Positions 22,594 to 35,572 of a stretch of 64,000 nt of DNA are shown here, in pieces; positions within the stretch are counted from its first letter, which is position 1, and every line of letters begins with the position of its first letter. Location: positions 4,898,245-4,962,244 of the forward strand of contig OX031066.1 in NCBI GenBank assembly GCA_943736015.1, read 5' to 3'. A program made the translations under genes and the position numbers. Below the pieces are notes generated by a model, which was given only the letters and a program-made list of their open reading frames with translations, was not told the origin of the DNA and searched no databases. Origin of the DNA: Tridacna crocea. Lineage: Eukaryota > Mollusca > Bivalvia > Cardiida > Cardiidae.

Positions 22594-24447
22594 TTGAAAG
22601 GACCAAAACAAGGTCTTCTGCCACCTTGTTTTCTTGAATTTTGGCCCTTTTTCAGTGAAATCTGGCATGTGTGGATGGTGCAAGCCTGGCAGTTTGCCAA
22701 GGACTGCACAGCAGCCTTTAAAAAAGACTTTAAATCCACTTTTATGCCGTTTTTTGTTCACTGTTTTTCTATTGATATATTAGGGCGCCATTTTGTTTGG
22801 CTGACTGGGCCCATTTTGATTTCTCAAAGCCTCTCTGACTGGCAGGCCGGGCCCAATTTTGAATTTCTCACAGCCTCTCTGATTGGCTGTTGGCACCCAT
22901 TCTGATTTCCTAAAAGCTTCTGTGATTGGATAATTTCACAGAGGGATGAGATTTGATTGGATGATTGGGAGGGGGGGGTATATGTTTATCCTTATTGACC
23001 TCTTACCATACAATGACGCCTTTTAACACCCCTAAAAGAGAAGGCTTTGGAAAATAATCTGAGAAAAGGAGACAATGCAGGTTACCAGCATTTTCTCCTT
23101 TTCTCACAATGTTTTCTACCCTATCAAAGAAAATTTTGATTATTAGTTATTCTTACATCTTATTGTATCTTTATGGCCTATTTTTTTAATTCTTCAAACG
23201 AAAACAATATTTTTTTTTTTTTCATCAGAAAAAGTTTCTGCAACAGCAACCGGTTGCTTCTGAATTTTATTTTTTTGTGCAGCGGTTAAACATGACATTG
23301 ACTTTTGACTCGCACGGTCACCAAAACTGACCCTGGTATGAAAACAGGGAAATGTTTGATTTACCTTTCTTTGATTTGTGCAACAGGTTTCAGTTGCCTC
23401 CGAAAGTGTCTTTACAATTTCATGCGCAGCACGTAACCGTCTCATATGGGTGAGATGGTCATCGCAACCGAATCAATGGCCCTAGTGAGAAAAAACGAAA
23501 AAAGAAAAATCCCTATATTTGACTTGAGAAACAGGTGTTGTCTGCTATGAAATGTCCCGTAAGTCGATTTTTTCATGTTTTCGCGGATACTTAACTGGCA
23601 CCTACAAACGGTAGTCAGCGTAAATGGGTTTGTTGTCACGGTATAAAGAGATTGGAGGAAGAAAAAATAGAAATTTAGTTCCCTATATTTGACTTGGGAA
23701 ACAGGTGTCGTCTGCTATGAAATGTCCCGTAAGTCGATTTTTCATGTTTTCGCGGATAAGTAACTGGCACCTACGAGACGGTAGTCAACGTAAATGGGTT
23801 TGTTGTCACGTACGATATAGAGAGATTGGAGAAAAAAAAAAAATAAAAAATTCAGTTCTCTTTGTTTGACTTATGCAACAGGAAGCAGTTGCTACTGAAA
23901 AGAGTCTTCATGTCTTTTTTTAGCCACTTGTCACATCATTTTCTGGTGTTCTTGCATGTGCGTAACTGGCACGTATGAAACAGTAGTCAACGTAACTGGG
24001 TTTCTTGTTGCGCTTTGAAGATATTAGAAAAATTATGCTGCAATTCCTTCCTACTGAAAGAGTTTTCAGTCTTTTTTTTAGCCACTTGTCACATTGTTTT
24101 CTGTGCTTTTCGCATGTGCATAATTGGCACGTATGAGGTGGTAATCAACGTAACTGGGTTTCTTGTCATGGTTTGAAGCGATTAGAAAAAATAACATTTC
24201 AGTTCCCTTTGTTTGATTTATGCAATAGGAAACAATTGCTAAATAAAGAGTTTTCAGTCCCTTTTTTAGCAACTTGTCACATTAATTTGTGTGTGTGTGT
24301 GTGTGTTTTTTTTTACAGTTTTTTTTACACTGTTCATTGATCATTTTGGCTTATATGAATTTGATGTGGCCCGAATCAGGAAATCCAATTGAAGGGTAAA
24401 GGGGGCATCAAGGGTTTACTTTAAGGGAAGTAACTCTTGCAAGGGGC
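22594..24447. repeat. Unit 13 (1854 bp)
   Basis: 8 G, then A at cggata (23759), where the match to unit 6 ends. A-tract 12-6, C, gaaac, (GT)9 followed by a T-run one base longer than usual. Confidence 0.97.
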
Positions 24448-26303
24448 TTGAAAGGACCAAAACAAGGTCTTCTGCCACCTTGTTTTCTTGAATTTTGGCC
24501 CTTTTTCAGTGAAATCTGGCATGTGTGGATGGTGCAAGCCTGGCAGTTTGCCAAGGACTGCACAGCAGCCTTTAAAAAAGACTTTAAATCCACTTTTATG
24601 CCGTTTTTTGTTCACTGTTTTTCTATTGATATATTAGGGCGCCATTTTGTTTGGCTGACTGGGCCCATTTTGATTTCTCAAAGCCTCTCTGACTGGCAGG
24701 CCGGGCCCAATTTTGAATTTCTCACAGCCTCTCTGATTGGCTGTTGGCACCCATTCTGATTTCCTAAAAGCTTCTGTGATTGGATAATTTCACAGAGGGA
24801 TGAGATTTGATTGGATGATTGGGAGGGGGGGGTATATGTTTATCCTTATTGACCTCTTACCATACAATGACGCCTTTTAACACCCCTAAAAGAGAAGGCT
24901 TTGGAAAATAATCTGAGAAAAGGAGACAATGCAGGTTACCAGCATTTTCTCCTTTTCTCACAATGTTTTCTACCCTATCAAAGAAAATTTTGATTATTAG
25001 TTATTCTTACATCTTATTGTATCTTTATGGCCTATTTCTTTAATTCTTCAAACGAAAACAATATTTTTTTTTTTTTCATCAGAAAAAGTTTCTGCAACAG
25101 CAACCGGTTGCTTCTGAATTTTATTTTTTTGTGCAGCGGTTAAACATGACATTGACTTTTGACTCGCACGGTCACCAAAACTGACCCTGGTATGAAAAGA
25201 GGGAAATGTTTGATTTACCTTTCTTTGATTTGTGCAACAGGTTTCAGTTGCCTCCGAAAGTGTCTTTACAATTTCATGCGCAGCACGTAACCGTCTCATA
25301 TGGGTGAGATGGTCATCGCAACCGAATCAATGGCCCTAGTGAGAAAAAACGAAAAAAGAAAAATCCCTATATTTGACTTGAGAAACAGGTGTTGTCTGCT
25401 ATGAAATGTCCCGTAAGTCGATTTTTTCATGTTTTCGCGGATACTTAACTGGCACCTACAAACGGTAGTCAGCGTAAATGGGTTTGTTGTCACGGTATAA
25501 AGAGATTGGAGGAAGAAAAAATAGAAATTTAGTTCCCTATATTTGACTTGGGAAACAGGTGTCGTCTGCTATGAAATGTCCCGTAAGTCGATTTTTCATG
25601 TTTTCGCGGATAAGTAACTGGCACCTACGAGACGGTAGTCAACGTAAATGGGTTTGTTGTCACGTACGATATAGAGAGATTGGAGAAAAAAAAATAAATA
25701 AAAAATTCAGTTCTCTTTGTTTGACTTATGCAACAGGAAGCAGTTGCTACTGAAAGAGTCTTCATGTCTTTTTTTAGCCACTTGTCACATCATTTTCTGG
25801 TGTTCTTGCATGTGCGTAACTGGCACGTATGAAACAGTAGTCAACGTAACTGGGTTTCTTGTTGCGCTTTGAAGATATTAGAAAAATTATGCTGCAATTC
25901 CTTCCTACTGAAAGAGTTTTCAGTCTTTTTTTTAGCCACTTGTCACATTGTTTTCTGTGCTTTTCGCATGTGCATAATTGGCACGTATGAGGTGGTAATC
26001 AACGTAACTGGGTTTCTTGTCATGGTTTGAAGCGATTAGAAAAAATAACATTTCAGTTCCCTTTGTTTGATTTATGCAATAGGAAACAATTGCTAAATAA
26101 AGAGTTTTCAGTCCCTTTTTTAGCAACTTGTCACATTAATTTGTGTGTGTGTGTGTGTGTGTGTTTTTTTACAGTTTTTTTTACACTGTTCATTGATCAT
26201 TTTGGCTTATATGAATTTGATGTGGCCCGAATCAGGAAATCCAATTGAAGGGTAAAGGGGGCATCAAGGGTTTACTTTAAGGGAAGTAACTCTTGCAAGG
26301 GGC
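24448..26303. repeat. Unit 14 (1856 bp)
   Basis: Private changes: cctatttcttt near 25034, gaaaagaggg in place of gaaaacaggg near 25199, and loss of one A in ctgaaagagtc near 25753. A, 9-3-6, C, gaaac, and the longest GT tract in the window, (GT)11. Confidence 0.97.
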
Positions 26304-28157
26304 TTGAAAGGACCAAAACAAGGTCTTCTGCCACCTTGTTTTCTTGAATTTTGGCCCTTTTTCAGTGAAATCTGGCATGTGTGGATGGTGCAAGCCTGGC
26401 AGTTTGCCAAGGACTGCACAGCAGCCTTTAAAAAAGACTTTAAATCCACTTTTATGCCGTTTTTTGTTCACTGTTTTTCTATTGATATATTAGGGCGCCA
26501 TTTTGTTTGGCTGACTGGGCCCATTTTGATTTCTCAAAGCCTCTCTGACTGGCAGGCCGGGCCCAATTTTGAATTTCTCACAGCCTCTCTGATTGGCTGT
26601 TGGCACCCATTCTGATTTCCTAAAAGCTTCTGTGATTGGATAATTTCACAGAGGGATGAGATTTGATTGGATGATTGGGAGGGGGGGGTATATGTTTATC
26701 CTTATTGACCTCTTACCATACAATGACGCCTTTTAACACCCCTAAAAGAGAAGGCTTTGGAAAATAATCTGAGAAAAGGAGACAATGCAGGTTACCAGCA
26801 TTTTCTCCTTTTCTCACAATGTTTTCTACCCTATCAAAGAAAATTTTGATTATTAGTTATTCTTACATCTTATTGTATCTTTATGGCCTATTTTTTTAAT
26901 TCTTCAAACGAAAACAATATTTTTTTTTTTTTCATCAGAAAAAGTTTCTGCAACAGCAACCGGTTGCTTCTGAATTTTATTTTTTTGTGCAGCGGTTAAA
27001 CATGACATTGACTTTTGACTCGCACGGTCACCAAAACTGACCCTGGTATGAAAACAGGGAAATGTTTGATTTACCTTTCTTTGATTTGTGCAACAGGTTT
27101 CAGTTGCCTCCGAAAGTGTCTTTACAATTTCATGCGCAGCACGTAACCGTCTCATATGGGTGAGATGGTCATCGCAACCGAATCAATGGCCCTAGTGAGA
27201 AAAAACGAAAAAAGAAAAATCCCTATATTTGACTTGAGAAACAGGTGTTGTCTGCTATGAAATGTCCCGTAAGTCGATTTTTTCATGTTTTCGCGGATAC
27301 TTAACTGGCACCTACAAACGGTAGTCAGCGTAAATGGGTTTGTTGTCACGGTATAAAGAGATTGGAGGAAGAAAAAATAGAAATTTAGTTCCCTATATTT
27401 TGACTTGGGAAAAAGGTGTCGTCTGCTATGAAATGTCCCGTAAGTCGATTTTTCATGTTTTCGCGGATAAGTAACTGGCACCTACGAGACGGTAGTCAAC
27501 GTAAATGGGTTTGTTGTCACGTACGATATAGAGAGATTGGAGAAAAAAAAATAAATAAAAAATTCAGTTCTCTTTGTTTGACTTATGCAACAGGAAGCAG
27601 TTGCTACTGAAAAGAGTCTTCATGTCTTTTTTTAGCCACTTGTCACATCATTTTCTGGTGTTCTTGCATGTGCGTAACTGGCACGTATGAAACAGTAGTC
27701 AACGTAACTGGGTTTCTTGTTGCGCTTTGAAGATATTAGAAAAATTATGCTGCAATTCCTTCCTACTGAAAGAGTTTTCAGTCTGTTTTTTAGCCACTTG
27801 TCACATTGTTTTCTGTGCTTTTCGCATGTGCATAATTGGCACGTATGAGGTGGTAATCAACGTAACTGGGTTTCTTGTCATGGTTTGAAGCGATTAGAAA
27901 AAATAACATTTCAGTTCCCTTTGTTTGATTTATGCAATAGGAAACAATTGCTAAATAAAGAGTTTTCAGTCCCTTTTTTAGCAACTTGTCACATTAATTT
28001 GTGTGTGTGTGTGTGTGTTTTTTTACAGTTTTTTTTACACTGTTCATTGATCATTTTGGCTTATATGAATTTGATGTGGCCCGAATCAGGAAATCCAATT
28101 GAAGGGTAAAGGGGGCATCAAGGGTTTACTTTAAGGGAAGTAACTCTTGCAAGGGGC
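26304..28157. repeat. Unit 15 (1854 bp)
   Basis: An extra T gives tattttgacttggg, shared only with unit 16, with a private gaaaaaggtg beside it (about 27410). Also a private gtctgttttt near 27783. A, 9-3-6, C, gaaac, (GT)9. Confidence 0.97.
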
Positions 28158-30011
28158 TTGAAAGGACCAAAACAAGGTCTTCTGCCACCTTGTTTTCTTG
28201 AATTTTGGCCCTTTTTCAGTGAAATCTGGCATGTGTGGATGGTGCAAGCCTGGCAGTTTGCCAAGGACTGCACAGCAGCCTTTAAAAAAGACTTTAAATC
28301 CACTTTTATGCCGTTTTTTGTTCACTGTTTTTCTATTGATATATTAGGGCGCCATTTTGTTTGGCTGACTGGGCCCATTTTGATTTCTCAAAGCCTCTCT
28401 GACTGGCAGGCCGGGCCCAATTTTGAATTTCTCACAGCCTCTCTGATTGGCTGTTGGCACCCATTCTGATTTCCTAAAAGCTTCTGTGATTGGATAATTT
28501 CACAGAGGGATGAGATTTGATTGGATGATTGGGAGGGGGGGGTATATGTTTATCCTTATTGACCTCTTACCATACAATGACGCCTTTTAACACCCCTAAA
28601 AGAGAAGGCTTTGGAAAATAATCTGAGAAAAGGAGACAATGCAGGTTACCAGCATTTTCTCCTTTTCTCACAATGTTTTCTACCCTATCAAAGAAAATTT
28701 TGATTATTAGTTATTCTTACATCTTATTGTATCTTTATGGCCTATTTTTTTAATTCTTCAAACGAAAACAATATTTTTTTTTTTTCATCAGAAAAAGTTT
28801 CTGCAACAGCAACCGGTTGCTTCTGAATTTTATTTTTTTGTGCAGCGGTTAAACATGACATTGACTTTTGACTCGCACGGTCACCAAAACTGACCCTGGT
28901 ATGAAAACAGGGAAATGTTTGATTTACCTTTCTTTGATTTGTGCAACAGGTTTCAGTTGCCTCCGAAAGTGTCTTTACAATTTCATGCGCAGCACGTAAC
29001 CGTCTCATATGGGTGAGATGGTCATCGCAACCGAATCAATGGCCCTAGTGAGAAAAAACGAAAAAAGAAAAATCCCTATATTTGACTTGAGAAACAGGTG
29101 TTGTCTGCTATGAAATGTCCCGTAAGTCGATTTTTTCATGTTTTCGCGGATACTTAACTGGCACCTACAAACGGTAGTCAGCGTAAATGGGTTTGTTGTC
29201 ACGGTATAAAGAGATTGGAGGAAGAAAAAATAGAAATTTAGTTCCCTATATTTTGACTTGGGAAACAGGTGTCGTCTGCTATGAAATGTCCCGTAAGTCG
29301 ATTTTTCATGTTTTCGCGGATAAGTAACTGGCACCTACGAGACGGTAGTCAACGTAAATGGGTTTGTTGTCACGTACGATATAGAGAGATTGGAGAAAAA
29401 AAAAAAAATAAAAAATTCAGTTCTCTTTGTTTGACTTATGCAACAGGAAGCAGTTGCTACTGAAAAGAGTCTTCATGTCTTTTTTTAGCCACTTGTCACA
29501 TCATTTTCTGGTGTTCTTGCATGTGCGTAACTGGCACGTATGAAACAGTAGTCAACGTAACTGGGTTTCTTGTTGCGCTTTGAAGATATTAGAAAAATTA
29601 TGCTGCAATTCCTTCCTACTGAAAGAGTTTTCAGTCTTTTTTTTAGCCACTTGTCACATTGTTTTCTGTGCTTTTCGCATGTGCATAATTGGCACGTATG
29701 AGGTGGTAATCAACGTAACTGGGTTTCTTGTCATGGTTTGAAGCGATTAGAAAAAATAACATTTCAGTTCCCTTTGTTTGATTTATGCAATAGGAAACAA
29801 TTGCTAAATAAAGAGTTTTCAGTCCCTTTTTTAGCAACTTGTCACATTAATTTGTGTGTGTGTGTGTGTGTTTTTTCTACAGTTTTTTTTACACTGTTCA
29901 TTGATCATTTTGGCTTATATGAATTTGATGTGGCCCGAATCAGGAAATCCAATTGAAGGGTAAAGGGGGCATCAAGGGTTTACTTTAAGGGAAGTAACTC
30001 TTGCAAGGGGC
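28158..30011. repeat. Unit 16 (1854 bp)
   Basis: Shares the tattttgacttggg insertion with unit 15. A-tract 13-6 (the only one in domain I), T-run before catcag one base shorter, A, C, gaaac, (GT)9 then ttttttctacag as at the window start. Confidence 0.97.
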
Positions 30012-31866
30012 TTGAAAGGACCAAAACAAGGTCTTCTGCCACCTTGTTTTCTTGAATTTTGGCCCTTTTTCAGTGAAATCTGGCATGTGTGGATGGTGCA
30101 AGCCTGGCAGTTTGCCAAGGACTGCACAGCAGCCTTTAAAAAAGACTTTAAATCCACTTTTATGCCGTTTTTTGTTCACTGTTTTTCTATTGATATATTA
30201 GGGCGCCATTTTGTTTGGCTGACTGGGCCCATTTTGATTTCTCAAAGCCTCTCTGACTGGCAGGCCGGGCCCAATTTTGAATTTCTCACAGCCTCTCTGA
30301 TTGGCTGTTGGCACCCATTCTGATTTCCTAAAAGCTTCTGTGATTGGATAATTTCACAGAGGGATGAGATTTGATTGGATGATTGGGAGGGGGGGGTATA
30401 TGTTTATCCTTATTGACCTCTTACCATACAATGACGCCTTTTAACACCCCTAAAAGAGAAGGCTTTGGAAAATAATCTGAGAAAAGGAGACAATGCAGGT
30501 TACCAGCATTTTCTCCTTTTCTCACAATGTTTTCTACCCTATCAAAGAAAATTTTGATTATTAGTTATTCTTACATCTTATTGTATCTTTATGGCCTATT
30601 TTTTTAATTCTTCAAACGAAAACAATATTTTTTTTTTTTTCATCAGAAAAAGTTTCTGCAACAGCAACCGGTTGCTTCTGAATTTTATTTTTTTGTGCAG
30701 CGGTTAAACATGACATTGACTTTTGACTCGCACGGTCACCAAAACTGACCCTGGTATGAAAACAGGGAAATGTTTGATTTACCTTTCTTTGATTTGTGCA
30801 ACAGGTTTCAGTTGCCTCCGAAAGTGTCTTTACAATTTCATGCGCAGCACGTAACCGTCTCATATGGGTGAGATGGTCATCGCAACCGAATCAATGGCCC
30901 TAGTGAGAAAAAACGAAAAAAGAAAAATCCCTATATTTGACTTGAGAAACAGGTGTTGTCTGCTATGAAATGTCCCGTAAGTCGATTTTTTCATGTTTTC
31001 GCGGATACTTAACTGGCACCTACAAACGGTAGTCAGCGTAAATGGGTTTGTTGTCACGGTATAAAGAGATTGGAGGAAGAAAAAATAGAAATTTAGTTCC
31101 CTATATTTGACTTGGGAAACAGGTGTCGTCTGCTATGAAATGTCCCGTAAGTCGATTTTTCATGTTTTCGCGGATAAGTAACTGGCACCTACGAGACGGT
31201 AGTCAACGTAAATGGGTTTGTTGTCACGTACGATATAGAGAGATTGGAGAAAAAAAAATAAATAAAAAATTCAGTTCTCTTTGTTTGACTTATGCAACAG
31301 GAAGCAGTTGCTACTGAAAAGAGTCTTCATGTCTTTTTTTAGCCACTTGTCACATCATTTTCTGGTGTTCTTGCATGTGCGTAACTGGCACGTATGAAAC
31401 AGTAGTCAACGTAACTGGGTTTCTTGTTGCGCTTTGAAGATATTAGAAAAATTATGCTGCAATTCCTTCCTACTGAAAGAGTTTTCAGTCTTTTTTTTAG
31501 CCACTTGTCACATTGTTTTCTGTGCTTTTCGCATGTGCATAATTGGCACGTATGAGGTGGTAATCAACGTAACTGGGTTTCTTGTCATGGTTTGAAGCGA
31601 TTAGAAAAAATAACATTTCAGTTCCCTTTGTTTGATTTATGCAATAGGAAACAATTGCTAAATAAAGAGTTTTCAGTCCCTTTTTTAGCAACTTGTCACA
31701 TTAATTTGTGTGTGTGTGTGTGTGTGTTTTTTTACAGTTTTTTTTACACTGTTCATTGATCATTTTGGCTTATATGAATTTGATGTGGCCCGAATCAGGA
31801 AATCCAATTGAAGGGTAAAGGGGGCATCAAGGGTTTACTTTAAGGGAAGTAACTCTTGCAAGGGGC
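30012..31866. repeat. Unit 17 (1855 bp)
   Basis: 8 G, A, 9-3-6, C, gaaac, (GT)10. No private change noticed. Confidence 0.97.
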
Positions 31867-33721
31867 TTGAAAGGACCAAAACAAGGTCTTCTGCCACCTT
31901 GTTTTCTTGAATTTTGGCCCTTTTTCAGTGAAATCTGGCATGTGTGGATGGTGCAAGCCTGGCAGTTTGCCAAGGACTGCACAGCAGCCTTTAAAAAAGA
32001 CTTTAAATCCACTTTTATGCCGTTTTTTGTTCACTGTTTTTCTATTGATATATTAGGGCGCCATTTTGTTTGGCTGACTGGGCCCATTTTGATTTCTCAA
32101 AGCCTCTCTGACTGGCAGGCCGGGCCCAATTTTGAATTTCTCACAGCCTCTCTGATTGGCTGTTGGCACCCATTCTGATTTCCTAAAAGCTTCTGTGATT
32201 GGATAATTTCACAGAGGGATGAGATTTGATTGGATGATTGGGAGGGGGGGGTATATGTTTATCCTTATTGACCTCTTACCATACAATGACGCCTTTTAAC
32301 ACCCCTAAAAAAGAAGGCTTTGGAAAATAATCTGAGAAAAGGAGACAATGCAGGTTACCAGCATTTTCTCCTTTTCTCACAATGTTTTCTACCCTATCAA
32401 AGAAAATTTTGATTATTAGTTATTCTTACATCTTATTGTATCTTTATGGCCTATTTTTTTAATTCTTCAAACGAAAACAATATTTTTTTTTTTTTCATCA
32501 GAAAAAGTTTCTGCAACAGCAACCGGTTGCTTCTGAATTTTATTTTTTTGTGCAGCGGTTAAACATGACATTGACTTTTGACTCGCACGGTCACCAAAAC
32601 TGACCCTGGTATGAAAACAGGGAAATGTTTGATTTACCTTTCTTTGATTTGTGCAACAGGTTTCAGTTGCCTCCGAAAGTGTCTTTACAATTTCATGCGC
32701 AGCACGTAACCGTCTCATATGGGTGAGATGGTCATCGCAACCGAATCAATGGCCCTAGTGAGAAAAAACGAAAAAAGAAAAATCCCTATATTTGACTTGA
32801 GAAACAGGTGTTGTCTGCTATGAAATGTCCCGTAAGTCGATTTTTTCATGTTTTCGCGGATACTTAACTGGCACCTACAAACGGTAGTCAGCGTAAATGG
32901 GTTTGTTGTCACGGTATAAAGAGATTGGAGGAAGAAAAAATAGAAATTTAGTTCCCTATATTTGACTTGGGAAACAGGTGTCGTCTGCTATGAAATGTCC
33001 CGTAAGTCGATTTTTCATGTTTTCGCGGATAAGTAACTGGCACCTACGAGACGGTAGTCAACGTAAATGGGTTTGTTGTCACGTACGATATAGAGAGATT
33101 GGAGAAAAAAAAATAAATAAAAAATTCAGTTCTCTTTGTTTGACTTATGCAACAGGAAGCAGTTGCTACTGAAAAGAGTCTTCATGTCTTTTTTTAGCCA
33201 CTTGTCACATCATTTTCTGGTGTTCTTGCATGTGCGTAACTGGCATGTATGAAACAGTAGTCAACGTAACTGGGTTTCTTGTTGCGCTTTGAAGATATTA
33301 GAAAAATTATGCTGCAATTCCTTCCTACTGAAAGAGTTTTCAGTCTTTTTTTTAGCCACTTGTCACATTGTTTTCTGTGCTTTTCGCATGTGCATAATTG
33401 GCACGTATGAGGTGGTAATCAACGTAACTGGGTTTCTTGTCATGGTTTGAAGCGATTAGAAAAAATAACATTTCAGTTCCCTTTGTTTGATTTATGCAAT
33501 AGGAGACAATTGCTAAATAAAGAGTTTTCAGTCCCTTTTTTAGCAACTTGTCACATTAATTTGTGTGTGTGTGTGTGTGTGTTTTTTTACAGTTTTTTTT
33601 ACACTGTTCATTGATCATTTTGGCTTATATGAATTTGATGTGGCCCGAATCAGGAAATCCAATTGAAGGGTAAAGGGGGCATCAAGGGTTTACTTTAAGG
33701 GAAGTAACTCTTGCAAGGGGC
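31867..33721. repeat. Unit 18 (1855 bp), last 8-G unit
   Basis: 8 G, private cctaaaaaagaagg near 32304, A, 9-3-6, then T at ggcaTgtatg with gagacaattg and (GT)10. It is the last unit of domain I. Confidence 0.97.
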
Positions 33722-35572
33722 TTGAAAGGACCAAAACAAGGTCTTCTGCCACCTTGTTTTCTTGAATTTTGGCCCTTTTTCAGTGAAATCTGGCATGTGT
33801 GGATGGTGCAAGCCTGGCAGTTTGCCAAGGACTGCACAGCAGCCTTTAAAAAAGACTTTAAATCCACTTTTATGCCGTTTTTTGTTCACTGTTTTTCTAT
33901 TGATATATTAGGGCGCCATTTTGTTTGGCTGACTGGGCCCATTTTGATTTCTCAAAGCCTCTCTGACTGGCAGGCCGGGCCCAATTTTGAATTTCTCACA
34001 GCCTCTCTGATTGGCTGTTGGCACCCATTCTGATTTCCTAAAAGCTTCTGTGATTGGATAATTTCACAGAGGGATGAGATTTGATTGGATGATTGGGAGG
34101 GGGGGTATATGTTTATCCTTATTGACCTCTTACCATACAATGACGCCTTTTAACACCCCTAAAAGAGAAGGCTTTGGAAAATAATCTGAGAAAAGGAGAC
34201 AATGCAGGTTACCAGCATTTTCTCCTTTTCTCACAATGTTTTCTACCCTATCAAAGAAAATTTTGATTATTAGTTATTCTTACATCTTATTGTATCTTTA
34301 TGGCCTATTTTTTTAATTCTTCAAACGAAAACAATATTTTTTTTTTTTTCATCAGAAAAAGTTTCTGCAACAGCAACCGGTTGCTTCTGAATTTTATTTT
34401 TTTGTGCAGCGGTTAAACATGACATTGACTTTTGACTCGCACGGTCACCAAAACTGACCCTGGTATGAAAACAGGGAAATGTTTGATTTACCTTTCTTTG
34501 ATTTGTGCAACAGGTTTCAGTTGCCTCCGAAAGTGTCTTTACAATTTCATGCGCAGCACGTAACCGTCTCATATGGGTGAGATGGTCATCGCAACCGAAT
34601 CAATGGCCCTAGTGAGAAAAAACGAAAAAAGAAAAATCCCTATATTTGACTTGAGAAACAGGTGTTGTCTGCTATGAAATGTCCCGTAAGTCGATTTTTT
34701 CATGTTTTCGCGGATACTTAACTGGCACCTACAAACGGTAGTCAGCGTAAATGGGTTTGTTGTCACGGTATAAAGAGATTGGAGGAAGAAAAAATAGAAA
34801 TTTAGTTCCCTATATTTGACTTGGGAAACAGGTGTCGTCTGCTATGAAATGTCCCGTAAGTCGATTTTTCATGTTTTCGCGGATAAGTAACTGGCACCTA
34901 CGAGACGGTAGTCAACGTAAATGGGTTTGTTGTCACGTACGATATAGAGAGATTGGAGAAAAAAAAAAAATAAAAAATTCAGTTCTCTTTGTTTGACTTA
35001 TGCAACAGGAAGCAGTTGCTACTGAAAAGAGTCTTCATGTCTTTTTTTAGCCACTTGTCACATCATTTTCTGGTGTTCTTGCATGTGCGTAACTGGCACG
35101 TATGAAACAGTAGTCAACGTAACTGGGTTTCTTGTTGCGCTTTGAAGATATTAGAAAAATTATGCTGCAATTCCTTCCTACTGAAAGAGTTTTCAGTCTT
35201 TTTTTTAGCCACTTGTCACATTGTTTTCTGTGCTTTTCGCATGTGCATAATTGGCACGTATGAGGTGGTAATCAACGTAACTGGGTTTCTTGTCATGGTT
35301 TGAAGCGATTAGAAAAAATAACATTTCAGTTCCCTTTGTTTGATTTATGCAATAGGAAACAATTGCTAAATAAAGAGTTTTCAGTCCCTTTTTTAGCAAC
35401 TTGTCACATTAATTTGTGTGTGTGTGTGTGTGTTTTTTTACAGTTTTTTTTACACTGTTCATTGATCATTTTGGCTTATATGAATTTGATGTGGCCCGAA
35501 TCAGGAAATCCAATTGAAGGGTAAAGGGGGCATCAAGGGTTTACTTTAAGGGAAGTAACTCTTGCAAGGGGC
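33722..35572. repeat. Unit 19 (1851 bp), first 7-G unit
   Basis: 7 G but still A at cggata; A-tract 12-6, C, gaaac, (GT)9. It mixes domain I and domain II alleles. Confidence 0.97.

Larger units (their letters stand above)
14966..23758. repeat. Intra-array duplication, copy B (~8.8 kb)
   Basis: Partner of 1986-10778, in the same orientation. It contains units 9-12 and most of unit 13, equivalent to units 2-6. The near identity over almost five units, against visible differences from other neighbours, indicates a recent multi-unit duplication rather than general satellite similarity. Confidence 0.85.
1..33721. repeat. Array domain I (8-G units, units 0-18)
   Basis: Every unit with a visible G-run here (units 1-18) has eight Gs before TATATG. 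The cggata site is a mixture of C and A, the A-tract has four main forms (7-5-6, 12-6, 9-3-6, 7-4-6), and gagac and gaaac alleles alternate. The head from the landmark through the 45-bp inverted repeat looks the same in units 1-17, and only unit 18 carries a visible change (cctaaaaaag). This is consistent with local homogenisation from a common recent ancestor. Confidence 0.8.
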
